Shown here: in pieces, positions 9,523-17,312 of the stretch
How positions within the stretch are numbered: position 1 is the stretch's first letter
Layout: every line of letters begins with the position of its first letter
Assembly (NCBI GenBank): GCA_030606765.1
Contig: JAUWFX010000002.1
Span: forward strand, 1-46,841
Origin: Dehalococcoidia bacterium
Lineage (GTDB): Bacteria > Chloroflexota > Dehalococcoidia > GIF9 > AB-539-J10
Reading direction: 5' to 3'
DNA: 46,841 nt
Position numbers and translations under genes: made by a program
The notes under the pieces: generated by a model
The model's input: the letters and a program-made list of their open reading frames with translations, nothing else
Databases searched by the model: none
What the model was told of the DNA's origin: nothing

Positions 9523-10395
9523 ATGGCAAGTGGTAACACAACCACTGGAAGTCTTGCTGATAGTTTACCTGATGTAATATCGTCAGCAAGAATAGTTCGG
9601 GAGCAGGAAGGTGATATGCCTAACCTTGTCGAGAAACAGACTCTAGGTGAAGGCATTGGTCTAGCCTGGAACGAAGTTAGCTTTGACAAGCTGGAGGCAT
9701 ACGATGTAACCGAAACTCAAGAGCATGACAACCCACAGCAAATATCTGATACGCCGTTCGCAGTCACTCCGACTGTAACGTGTGTTGAGACTTGTATCAC
9801 TGACCGAGTAGCTGCGAGGATTTCCAAGAACGCTTTTGCGAAGATTGGAAGCCTAGCACAGAACGCTATCCAGAGAAAGAAAGACAAAGATGGTTTAACC
9901 ATGCTGGACAGTTTTTCTAACTCATACTGTGGTGCTGGTTCAACCCTAACAAGCGGTCATATATCTGCTGCGATGGGTTTGATTACTGGTAATGCTACCG
10001 AGCCTGGGAATCCGCCTTTTAGGTGTGTTCTCCACCCTTACCAGATTCACGATATAGAAGATGAAATCGTGGCTGGTATTGGAACTTATGTTGTGAACGA
10101 AGGACTAACCGCCAGAGTGTTCAAGGAAAAGTTCAGGGGAATGATAGCTGGTGCACAACTTTATCCTAACGGCAATATCACGATTGATTCGTCAGCCGAT
10201 GCCAAGGGTGGAGTATTTGCACAGGAAGCTCTAGTTCTCGTTCAGGGAAGAGCACCTAAACTTTACACCGAATGGACGCCTAAAATCGGTGCTGGAGCAA
10301 CTAAAATCTATCACTTTGACGAATACGCTTATGGTGAGAGACAGGACACGTGGGGCGTAGAAATTTATTCAGATGCAACAGCTCCCACATCGTGA
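9523..10395 (+). CDS. Major capsid protein (HK97-like fold)
   Basis: This 290-residue protein follows the scaffold gene and has an ACGGAGG ribosome site. The sequence pattern fits the short HK97-type capsid group: an N-terminal arm, a helical 'spine' region (AARISKNAFAKIGSLAQNA), then beta-rich segments with CVLHPYQIHDIEDEI and a C-terminal strand region with DEYAYGERQDTWGVEIY. VLHPYQ is a motif often seen in this group. Lack of a large N-terminal delta domain agrees with a separate scaffold gene. Confidence 0.85.
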   Translation: MASGNTTTGSLADSLPDVISSARIVREQEGDMPNLVEKQTLGEGIGLAWNEVSFDKLEAYDVTETQEHDNPQQISDTPFAVTPTVTCVETCITDRVAARISKNAFAKIGSLAQNAIQRKKDKDGLTMLDSFSNSYCGAGSTLTSGHISAAMGLITGNATEPGNPPFRCVLHPYQIHDIEDEIVAGIGTYVVNEGLTARVFKEKFRGMIAGAQLYPNGNITIDSSADAKGGVFAQEALVLVQGRAPKLYTEWTPKIGAGATKIYHFDEYAYGERQDTWGVEIYSDATAPTS

Positions 10396-10413
10396 GCGTG
10401 ATAGGAGATAATA

Positions 10414-10638
10414 ATGAACTCCCGAAGGGAGATTTGGAAAAAGAAACATGGGGAAATCCCTAAAGGATGGGTTTCCCTTAACCTAAATGGTCAGCCGAGC
10501 GACTTGCGGGACGAAAATATCGCAGTAGTCCCTCGGTCAAGAAACCTCAAGTTGATAGTGTCCCCATTTATGGTGAGGATAATAGAACTTGAAAGGGAGC
10601 TAAAAGCTCTCAATAAAACTAAGGAGGAAAATAAATGA
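10414..10638 (+). CDS. Degenerate HNH-like small protein
   Basis: The 74-residue protein contains HGEIPKGWVSLNLNGQPSDLRDEN. This lines up with the central motif of HNH_3-type endonucleases, which normally reads GW-x-V-x-HxxNG-x-x-x-D-N-R-x-EN. Here the catalytic His position holds Asn or Leu, and the downstream Asn-His part is missing. It is therefore likely inactive or repurposed. It has its own SD (AGGAGA), overlaps the next gene in an ATGA-type junction and ends in a charged helix. It sits between the capsid and decoration genes, a common landing place for homing nucleases. Confidence 0.55.
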   Translation: MNSRREIWKKKHGEIPKGWVSLNLNGQPSDLRDENIAVVPRSRNLKLIVSPFMVRIIELERELKALNKTKEENK

Positions 10639-11408
10639 GTATAAGTGGACAAGCGGGAGTAGGCAAGATTCGCCTATTCCACGATTTTTGTGGCCCAGAG
10701 ATTCCAGTAGAATGCGATCTTGCCTATGCTGCTGATGCAGGTGGCTGTCACTATCGTATTGGTGACTTCACTGTACGAGGTGACGTTGGGGAAACTGACG
10801 TTGGTATCGTTGACCTAGAAAAGTCGAGTGGTTGGGTTAGAATTGGATACGCTGATGCGAACAACAAGGGCATTTGGGTTGGTTCTGGACTCAGTTTCAG
10901 TCCTACCTTGAACGGTACATTGGTAGTTGAGGCTCGTGTAGAGCATCGGGCATTAACGACCAAAAATGCGTTCATTGGTTTCATTGGGACTCTTGCGGAT
11001 GACGCTGTGGAAATTATAACCAATACAACCACTACGAGTACGAGAGTTGGCAATGCTGTTGGATTCATGTTTGACAGTCAGGTAACGATAAACACAGTTA
11101 CGGCAACGTGCTGTTACCACATGCCCTACATGATTTCAACAACCACCAGTCAGGTAGCGACAGCCATAGCCTCTTCGCAGATAATTGTGGCTGCGGAAGC
11201 AGATATATTGCGAGTGGAAATTGACCCCGATGGTGCTGCTCGATGGTACATGAACGGTAAGTTAGAGCAGTCTATTGGTGCAGCGTTGGCTGCGGATGTT
11301 GGAACCTTATTGGCTGGTGGCGTTGGAGTTTGGGGTACTACTACCACAGATTCTGACCTGGACGTTGACTACCTATTGGTCGAAGCTAATCGGGACTGGA
11401 CTCGATAA
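10635..11408 (+). CDS. Candidate capsid decoration protein with jelly-roll/LamG-like character
   Basis: The 257-residue protein is beta-rich, with alternating hydrophobic residues, many Gly/Thr/Asp, and a concanavalin/LamG-like series of strands (VEARVEHR, ADILRVEIDPDGAARWYMNGK, the 'WYMNG' hairpin typical of laminin-G-like domains). It follows the capsid gene, where decoration or minor head proteins are common. It could bind carbohydrate. The start overlaps the previous stop and has AAGGAGG upstream. Confidence 0.6.
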   Translation: MSISGQAGVGKIRLFHDFCGPEIPVECDLAYAADAGGCHYRIGDFTVRGDVGETDVGIVDLEKSSGWVRIGYADANNKGIWVGSGLSFSPTLNGTLVVEARVEHRALTTKNAFIGFIGTLADDAVEIITNTTTTSTRVGNAVGFMFDSQVTINTVTATCCYHMPYMISTTTSQVATAIASSQIIVAAEADILRVEIDPDGAARWYMNGKLEQSIGAALAADVGTLLAGGVGVWGTTTTDSDLDVDYLLVEANRDWTR

Positions 11409-11419
11409 GGAGGGATAGA

Positions 11420-12112
11420 ATGGAATTACAATTTGCACAATTAACAGGAGTTGAACTTACTGGACGTAAGGCCGCAACCCCCTCTAGGGAGACATCCGAT
11501 GGGTTCCTAAAACCACTGTGGGCTAGTAGGGATGGCTCGTTGGTCACTATGGACTGGTATACAGCTATGGCGATAGAGGGTAGGGTATTCAATATATCCA
11601 ATGAGGTGCAGGAAGGTGGAGCTACGGCTCTTTGTGGTGAAACTGCCCCAGGTACAGACAATATCAATCCATCCATCTTGGTAGACATTCCAGCGGGGGT
11701 AACTATTATCCCAATGGAAGTTATGGTAATGCCAGAAGGAACGGGAACGCAGGGTGATTGGGGTGTCATCCGCATGAATACAGATGACGCAATTCGTTAC
11801 TCCAGTGGTGGGAACGCATTGACTCCCATCAATATGCGTAAGGATGATACTCTTGCATCGGGTTGTTCTGCCTATGATGGGAGTACTCAGATTGTAGCAT
11901 CAGCTAATACTGATGATGACATTATCTGGGTAAGTAGCACTGACCATTCAGCACGTGCAAACGAGGCAAAGATATGGACTGCTAAACAGTTTATACCGCC
12001 TGTCCTTGTTGGGCCAGCGTCTCTCTTGGTTTTTATTATGGTGACTACTGCAGATGAAGAGATACTGTTCTCAGTGAAGTGGGTTGAACTTGCCAGTAAC
12101 ACAATCGTATAA
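11420..12112 (+). CDS. Virion protein of unknown role, 230 aa
   Basis: A beta-rich protein with Gly/Thr-rich loops and no catalytic motif. It follows the candidate decoration gene after an AAGGAGGG ribosome site. The segment IPAGVTIIPMEVMVMPEGTG looks like a beta-sandwich strand pair. A head decoration, head-fibre or minor tail protein is likely. No family can be named with certainty. Confidence 0.6.
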   Translation: MELQFAQLTGVELTGRKAATPSRETSDGFLKPLWASRDGSLVTMDWYTAMAIEGRVFNISNEVQEGGATALCGETAPGTDNINPSILVDIPAGVTIIPMEVMVMPEGTGTQGDWGVIRMNTDDAIRYSSGGNALTPINMRKDDTLASGCSAYDGSTQIVASANTDDDIIWVSSTDHSARANEAKIWTAKQFIPPVLVGPASLLVFIMVTTADEEILFSVKWVELASNTIV

Positions 12113-12121
12113 ATGCTTCGG

Positions 12122-12177
12122 GGGGTTGGGCTTAAACCCCTCGCTTAAAATTCAGGTGCAACCCTGTGTTGCATTTT
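12122..12177 (+). promoter_or_regulatory. Two hairpins between structural genes
   Basis: First hairpin: GGGGTT (12,122-12,127) pairs with AACCCC (12,135-12,140). Second: TGCAAC (12,157-12,162) pairs with GTTGCA (12,168-12,173), with outer AAAA/TTTT at 12,147-12,150 and 12,174-12,177. The second resembles a short terminator with only four T. It may weaken read-through from the highly expressed capsid genes into the beta-helix gene, or stabilise the capsid mRNA. Confidence 0.45.
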
Positions 12178-12193
12178 AAGGAGGGAAAATTAA

Positions 12194-13162
12194 ATGGGTA
12201 AAAATTTACCTGGGCTAAAAAGAGGATTTCATTATGACCCAATATCGGGAGATTTAGGGATATATCTAAATGGAGTCCAAGTCGAGTCTTACACGGAAGT
12301 AGCAGGAAGAAATTACTATGTGAATAATATCACTGGTTCTTCAGGGAATGGTGGTAGGTCTTGGGGTGACGCCTATGACCAAGTTAGCACAGCGGTTACT
12401 GCTAGTGCTGCCTACCAAGCTACACAAACAAGTGGAAATAACATAAGAAACACCATCTTAATACAGGGAACGACTACAAAATACACTCCGATAACTACTA
12501 TGCCACTCTATACAAATATGATTGGAGTGGGTGGTAATCCACGAGGTCAGGCTTTTGGTAACACTAGAATGGGTACTACCGATGATACTGCTGATGGTGC
12601 TGCTGGTGATGAAGCTGGCAACTACTGGTATAATATTCAATTTAGTGCTGGCGGGTCTTTCTATGCCTGTGACCTTGGCGTAACATTCAGTTCCACATGG
12701 GACAACTGCACCTTTGGGTGTGCATCAGACAATGCAGCCTCTTCTGGGGGGCTTCGTGTTTTGACGGCAGGCAGTGGTTCTACCTTCATTGACTGCGACA
12801 CAATCTACCATAGTGGTACACCCGCCCTTGGAATGTCTATAGTGGCAGGTGGAGGTTCAGCTTTTAATGACTGCCGAATAGAAAACTGCTTATGGGTAGG
12901 CACTACAACGGGATTGTATAACAAGGCATACCTTTGTGGTGGAACAATCGTAACAAGATGCACTTTCTTAGGCGGAACATATGGTGTGAACGATGAGAAT
13001 ACCAACTCTGGTGCGTTAGCAAATATCACTTTCACTGATAACTTTGCCAGAGGAACCACCACTGGGATGCAACTTGACCAAGCTGGAACTGGTAGGGCTA
13101 TAGGCAACTGGGTTGTTGATAATGCTACTGCTGACTGGCTAACCACTATCGCTAAGTCGTAA
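12194..13162 (+). CDS. Right-handed beta-helix virion protein
   Basis: The 322-residue protein has the repeated short strand-turn pattern of parallel beta-helices (FSAGGSFYACDLG, TFSSTWDNCTFG, GSTFIDCDTI, GSAFNDCRIENC, GTIVTRCTFLGG, ANITFTDNFARG). The N-terminus (residues 1-45) looks like an attachment domain. Such folds occur in tailspikes and head fibres that bind or cut surface glycans. No clear active site is visible. AAGGAGGG precedes the ATG. Confidence 0.65.
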   Translation: MGKNLPGLKRGFHYDPISGDLGIYLNGVQVESYTEVAGRNYYVNNITGSSGNGGRSWGDAYDQVSTAVTASAAYQATQTSGNNIRNTILIQGTTTKYTPITTMPLYTNMIGVGGNPRGQAFGNTRMGTTDDTADGAAGDEAGNYWYNIQFSAGGSFYACDLGVTFSSTWDNCTFGCASDNAASSGGLRVLTAGSGSTFIDCDTIYHSGTPALGMSIVAGGGSAFNDCRIENCLWVGTTTGLYNKAYLCGGTIVTRCTFLGGTYGVNDENTNSGALANITFTDNFARGTTTGMQLDQAGTGRAIGNWVVDNATADWLTTIAKS

Positions 13163-13170
13163 GAATTGAA

Positions 13171-13407
13171 ATGCCTATATACGAGTATCAATGCGAGTGT
13201 GGAAACGAGGGGGAGTTCATTCTTCCCCTCAACCATCCACCACAGATATGTGAGTGTGGCAGAACTATGCAACGCAAAATATCTGTTTCTAGTTTCACCA
13301 TAAAGCCAACTGGTAATCAGATGGCACTAGATACACTTAATAGTAATGTGGTTGGTGGTAGACGGAAGAAATGGGCAGAAGGTATGGCTGCTAAAGGGTT
13401 AAAATGA
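13171..13407 (+). CDS. FmdB-family zinc ribbon protein
   Basis: The N-terminus MPIYEYQCECGNEGEF followed by PPQICECGRTMQRKIS is the FmdB/CxxC-CxxC zinc ribbon pattern: a CxC plus CxCG pair, with a downstream SSFTI strand. The family is common in bacteria and in phages, and its molecular role is unclear. The gene lies in the virion block and overlaps the next gene in an ATGA. The C-terminal half is basic (GRRKKWAEGMAAKGLK). Confidence 0.75.
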   Translation: MPIYEYQCECGNEGEFILPLNHPPQICECGRTMQRKISVSSFTIKPTGNQMALDTLNSNVVGGRRKKWAEGMAAKGLK

Positions 13408-13715
13408 TACTACCAGTAGCAGACAAGATATTTGGTGACGAGAAGGCAATCTCCCTCTATGAAATGCACTTGCAATCACCAGGGAGCAGAGGCTTTCATC
13501 GTTATCAAATTATTCACGTTCCCAGGAACGAGGTTGTCTGCGAGTGGCGTAAAGACATGGGTTTGGCTGATGATTACAAGGGAATCAGCCAATTAAGAAT
13601 ACCCAGTTTCATGGAGCACACGGTAGACGAACTCAAGGCAATGGCAAATGAGTTAAGAACACACAAGTTCGACATAAAGAGTTTCCTAGAATTAGACAAC
13701 TACATTCCAGGATAG
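13404..13715 (+). CDS. Hypothetical protein, 103 aa
   Basis: It begins in an ATGA overlap with the FmdB-like gene. The predicted fold is mixed alpha/beta with a C-terminal helix (VDELKAMANELRTH). I recognise no family. Its place between two zinc-ribbon genes suggests the three act together or share expression only. Confidence 0.65.
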   Translation: MILPVADKIFGDEKAISLYEMHLQSPGSRGFHRYQIIHVPRNEVVCEWRKDMGLADDYKGISQLRIPSFMEHTVDELKAMANELRTHKFDIKSFLELDNYIPG

Positions 13716-13746
13716 ACAGGAACTAGCGAAAGCTAAGGAGGATACA

Positions 13747-14241
13747 ATGGAAGAAAAAGCAATAGAAGAACAATTAAGAGACGCAGAGGAAGTTCCAGAG
13801 CCACAACTGGAAATTGAGGGTAAGTCAGATGACGTAGAATATATGACACCTGCTCCTGTATTGAGTGCGGGACAGGCGTATGTCTACGACACCAAGACTC
13901 GTGAGCAAAGTGTATGTAGGAAAAATAACCTGCGCCACTTGCTCACTCTTAAAAGACCAGACGGCTCCCCTATATTCACAACAGTAAAACCAAAGACTCC
14001 CCCGAAACGGGGAGTTCTCAAGTGTATGCTTCACCCTGACGTAAGAACAGAGATGTATGACGCTTGGGGGTTTCCTGTTTGCATGAAGTCTAACTTAACC
14101 TCTCCCTTTCAGGTAAGACGGCACATGATGAAACGCCACAAACAGGAATATGAAGCCATAAAAGAGGAAGAGGCAAGGATTGAGAAGGACAAGGAACGCC
14201 AACTGCGTGAAGCCCTAATCAAAGCAGGAAGTAAAAAGTAA
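13747..14241 (+). CDS. Putative zinc-binding protein, 164 aa
   Basis: The N-terminal third is acidic. The middle has LKCMLHPD and then FPVCMKSNLTSPFQVRRHMMKRH, a Cys/Cys followed by His-x4-His spacing like a C2H2 finger; the C-terminus is a charged helix. This suggests a zinc-stabilised nucleic-acid- or protein-binding domain. It has an AAGGAGG site and overlaps the next start by one base (TAATG). Confidence 0.6.
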   Translation: MEEKAIEEQLRDAEEVPEPQLEIEGKSDDVEYMTPAPVLSAGQAYVYDTKTREQSVCRKNNLRHLLTLKRPDGSPIFTTVKPKTPPKRGVLKCMLHPDVRTEMYDAWGFPVCMKSNLTSPFQVRRHMMKRHKQEYEAIKEEEARIEKDKERQLREALIKAGSKK

Positions 14242-14381
14242 TGCCACTTACTGAGTTTGTCTGCCCCAAGTGTGGGAATAAAATAGAGACATTAGACAAG
14301 GCGGAAGCTAAATGCAAGTGCGGGGAAATGATGAAGAAAGTCATCTCCGCATCTGCCTTCCGTGTCTATACAAAGATTTAA
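14241..14381 (+). CDS. Second FmdB-like zinc ribbon, 46 aa
   Basis: The protein begins MPLTEFVCPKCGNKIE and continues with AKCKCGEMMKKVISASAF. That is the same CxxCG...CxCG...K+I+.SAF arrangement as the protein at 13,171, so the two are likely paralogues or share ancestry. The start overlaps the upstream stop by one base. The whole protein is essentially one zinc ribbon. Confidence 0.7.
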   Translation: MPLTEFVCPKCGNKIETLDKAEAKCKCGEMMKKVISASAFRVYTKI

Positions 14382-14390
14382 GGAGTAAAT

Positions 14391-14600
14391 ATGGCACAGA
14401 AAGTTAGAATGATTAGATTATCATGGGAAAACAATGTTAGCTTCGAGATGGAGACCAAACTGGATGGTGGAGCATGGCAAACAATCACCCAGATGGATGA
14501 GAATGGATACTTTGCTGGTCTGTGGCCTAGTGCCGAAGCTCTCTGTAAGGAATACTTTGAGAGGGAATTGAATAAAATCGGTGCGGAGATGAAGGCATAA
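14391..14600 (+). CDS. Hypothetical protein, 69 aa
   Basis: It follows an AAGGAG site and overlaps the next small gene by one base (TAATG). A beta-hairpin (VSFEMETKLDGGAWQTITQM) is followed by a helix (AEALCKEYFERELNKIGAEM). No family is recognised. Confidence 0.65.
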   Translation: MAQKVRMIRLSWENNVSFEMETKLDGGAWQTITQMDENGYFAGLWPSAEALCKEYFERELNKIGAEMKA

Positions 14601-14719
14601 TGAGACGCATAAGAGGAGGTCATTCATTCCCTTATAAGTTTCCTTTTGCATTTTCCGCAACTCCATCGAATAGAACAGTAAACACTGCTACGGGGAGAAC
14701 TATAAAAGACCCAAGCTAG
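14600..14719 (+). CDS. Small hypothetical protein, 39 aa
   Basis: The ATG overlaps the upstream stop in TAATG, and the stop lies just ahead of the AGGAGG of the next gene. The peptide is basic and rich in Ser/Thr/Pro/Phe (HSFPYKFPFAFSATPSNR). Tight packing favours translation; there is no other evidence. Confidence 0.4.
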   Translation: MRRIRGGHSFPYKFPFAFSATPSNRTVNTATGRTIKDPS

Positions 14720-14727
14720 GAGGCAAC

Positions 14728-15654
14728 ATGACCAATGAATTAAAACATGGGAGTGTAGGTACTGAATTAACTCAGGCCGAATGGGAGGCTATAGGAGCAC
14801 ACGTTTTTGATAGTCAATCCACTGGTGATATACTGTATGCTAGTTCAGCAACGCAATTATCGAGGCTTGGTATTGGCTCTAGTGGACAGGTTCTACACGT
14901 TTCAAGTGGTATCCCGTCTTGGACATCTTCGCTATCGCTCGGTGGAACTCTAACAATCGGTGAAGATGGTACTGGTTATGATGCCAAATTCTATAGTGCT
15001 ACCTCTGGCTCGTATCTAGAATGGGATGAAAGTGCCGACCAGCTAAATCTTTACAGCACTAAATCTTCTTCGGGAAATGCTATATATCTTGGGCGTACCT
15101 GTTCGGCTACAAGCGGTAATATTTATGGTCTTAGGATGTTTGTGTCAGGTACGGGAGCTTCTACGGGAGCCTGTAGAGGGATTAGGTGTGAAGCAGATAT
15201 GGGCGATAGTGCGGAGGCTTCCCTGCTTGAGGCTGGTTTATTCATAGCCAAAGTATCAAGCGGGAGTGCCACAGTAACCAATATTCGAGCTTTGACTGGG
15301 CATTTATCTATCGGCTCTGGTTTAACTGTGTCTGGCGATGCTGTTTGCGTCAATGCTCACATGCAAACAAGGAGTGATGAATCCGTTACTGGTGTTCATG
15401 CCCCAATTTACATCAAGAATGAGGCTGTTGGCGGGAATGGTTTAACCTTAGATGCTGCAATTTATATTACCGATGCTTCACTAGGTGGTGGTGAAAAAGG
15501 ATATACCTGCCTCATGGACGCAAGCACAGCATCAATAGATGAGCAGACAGGCAATATAGTATATCTGCTTAAATTTAAGGATGACACTGGAACAGCAAGG
15601 GTATTATATTTCGATTCTGATAATGCAACCGCCGTTGCCGTAACAACCATTTAA
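14728..15654 (+). CDS. Tail fibre/adhesin-like protein
   Basis: The 308-residue protein has the fibre signature GDILYASSATQLSRLGIGSSGQVLHVSSGIPSW, a repeat unit common in phage fibre shafts (G-DI-Y...L..G..GQVL....G.P.W). The same kind of unit occurs in the gene at 22,202. The rest is beta-rich with Gly/Ser/Thr and no enzyme motif. Good AGGAGG ahead of the ATG. Likely a receptor-binding or baseplate-rim protein. Confidence 0.65.
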   Translation: MTNELKHGSVGTELTQAEWEAIGAHVFDSQSTGDILYASSATQLSRLGIGSSGQVLHVSSGIPSWTSSLSLGGTLTIGEDGTGYDAKFYSATSGSYLEWDESADQLNLYSTKSSSGNAIYLGRTCSATSGNIYGLRMFVSGTGASTGACRGIRCEADMGDSAEASLLEAGLFIAKVSSGSATVTNIRALTGHLSIGSGLTVSGDAVCVNAHMQTRSDESVTGVHAPIYIKNEAVGGNGLTLDAAIYITDASLGGGEKGYTCLMDASTASIDEQTGNIVYLLKFKDDTGTARVLYFDSDNATAVAVTTI

Positions 15655-15678
15655 TCAAAAATTCGCTAGGAGGCTTAG

Positions 15679-15828
15679 GTGATTACTAGAGAGTTACTAG
15701 AGAAAAAAATACAGGAATATAAAGAAGTAGCACAACGATTGAACGATGACTCAAAGGCAAATCTAGGTGCAGCAATGGCTTTGGAACAGCTATTACCCGA
15801 ACTCAAGGAAGATAAGCAGGAGGACTAA
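15679..15828 (+). CDS. Small helical protein, 49 aa, GTG start
   Basis: A perfect AGGAGG (15,668-15,673) precedes a GTG. The stop overlaps the next ATG by one base. The peptide is a charged amphipathic helix (LLEKKIQEYKEVAQRLND...ALEQLLPELKED). This sort of short coiled-coil protein is common between phage structural genes; it may be a chaperone or tail-completion part. Confidence 0.6.
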   Translation: MITRELLEKKIQEYKEVAQRLNDDSKANLGAAMALEQLLPELKEDKQED

Positions 15829-16910
15829 TGGCACTTTACAGTGAATACGAGAAAACCATACGACAGAGTTTGTCGAGAATGTTTGACGATTGTGTTTTGT
15901 GTACAGCATCGGCTGGGTCTGCGTCTACAGCTACTATAGCCACGACCAATCCGCCTCAATTCTATGGACAAGCCGACGATTACTTTAACGAGTATCAATA
16001 TGAGGTTTATTGCTATAGCGGAACGAACATCGGGACTACACGGTTAGCAAACGATTTTGCCTCTTATGTAATAACTGTTATACCTGATGCTGATTCAGAT
16101 TATAACACCAGTTCGTTATTAGAATTACACTGGCTGTTTTATGTTGTTGAATTAAGGGATGCCATCAATCAGGCGATTAGTCTTTACGCTAAAAAATACC
16201 TTATTGATTTAAGTGATTCAACCACGATTACACTCACTAGAACAGAAAGAAATGATGTTTCGGATAGTTATATCAACACTTACGAATACGCACTCCCTAC
16301 TGATGCTCTCTATATTTGGAGAGTAACAACTGAAGATTCTGTGTCTGGTTATAAACTGACAGGCACGGTAGCAGCGGCGTTTACGTTAGGAGAGGGTGTA
16401 ACATTATCACCTTCTGGGGCTACAGGACTTCTAAGTTATGGATCAATAGGCGACTATATCTTGATAAGAGAGGTTGATGGCACACCCGCAGTTGGAGACA
16501 CCGCCACAGGCGATGATAGTGGGAAAACCTGCGTAGTAACCGCTGTTGATAATGAAACCGTAGGAGATGGCAAGTTCCCGTCAGGGAATGTTGTTGACCC
16601 TAGAGATTATACAATACTTAAAGCCTATGAACCCAAGATAAAGTTTGACGAAAGACAATACAATGTAGTGGAGGATTTGAGGATAAAATTGGAATATCAG
16701 GGTAGTCAAGCTGCTGTTGATTCGGACACGGATAATATCTTTCTTCCCTCGCACGAATTGATAGAAGTGGCTGCTACCTTTTTACCTTTCTCTAAGATAG
16801 AGAGTCAGAACCTAACGGCGAAGTTTAACCAATGTTTAGAGACAAGAGCTAGGCTTATGGCACGACCGCCAGTACAGCCGTATGCAAATAGCAAATCGGT
16901 GATAGAGTAG
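15828..16910 (+). CDS. Candidate head-tail connector / tail adaptor
   Basis: The 360-residue protein starts MALYSEYEKTIRQSLSRMFDD and has a helix (LRDAINQAISLYAKKYLIDL) followed by TITLTRTERNDVSDSYINTYEYALPTDAL. This order (membership of 'A-I-..-A' helix, then 'Y.LPtDal.I..V') is found in phage adaptor or gp6/gp11-like connector proteins. The C-terminal part (KIESQNLTAKFNQCLETRARLM) is helical. It lies between fibre-like and nozzle-like genes. The call is inference from pattern and position. Confidence 0.55.
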   Translation: MALYSEYEKTIRQSLSRMFDDCVLCTASAGSASTATIATTNPPQFYGQADDYFNEYQYEVYCYSGTNIGTTRLANDFASYVITVIPDADSDYNTSSLLELHWLFYVVELRDAINQAISLYAKKYLIDLSDSTTITLTRTERNDVSDSYINTYEYALPTDALYIWRVTTEDSVSGYKLTGTVAAAFTLGEGVTLSPSGATGLLSYGSIGDYILIREVDGTPAVGDTATGDDSGKTCVVTAVDNETVGDGKFPSGNVVDPRDYTILKAYEPKIKFDERQYNVVEDLRIKLEYQGSQAAVDSDTDNIFLPSHELIEVAATFLPFSKIESQNLTAKFNQCLETRARLMARPPVQPYANSKSVIE

Positions 16911-17312
16911 ATGAGGAAAACGCGAGACGGAACTAGTTATTACAAACAACATCGAGATAAGATGCGCGAAAGTCAGCACCGATATTATCTCAAGAATAAG
17001 TATGTTATTGCAGTCCATAGGTCAGCCTCAAGGCTTAATTACCATCTTCGTAATCGACATGATGTTTTACAATTTCTAGGTGGGAAGTGTGTTATATGTG
17101 GTTATGATGCTGATGAAAGGGCATTACAAATAGACCACATCAATGGAGGTAGCAAGGCGGACATAGAACGATTTAGTTCTTATGTGGCTTATCTAAAGCA
17201 CGTACGGGAGGTTAACGGTAAAGGGTATCAAGTCTTATGTGCTAACTGTAATGCGATAAAGAGAATGGAAAGACGTGAATGTCGTAAAAAAGTGCAGGAG
17301 CAATTATTGTGA
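16911..17312 (+). CDS. HNH endonuclease
   Basis: The motifs are in order: CVICGYDADERALQIDHING (zinc Cys pair and the catalytic DH with ING) and then YQVLCANCNAIKRMERR (second Cys pair with the N of HNH). The N-terminus is basic with YYKQHRDKMRESQHRYYLKN, a DNA-binding type found in phage HNH enzymes. It starts directly after the previous stop and overlaps the next GTG by four bases. Inserted inside the tail cassette, it is probably a free-standing homing nuclease. Confidence 0.88.
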   Translation: MRKTRDGTSYYKQHRDKMRESQHRYYLKNKYVIAVHRSASRLNYHLRNRHDVLQFLGGKCVICGYDADERALQIDHINGGSKADIERFSSYVAYLKHVREVNGKGYQVLCANCNAIKRMERRECRKKVQEQLL

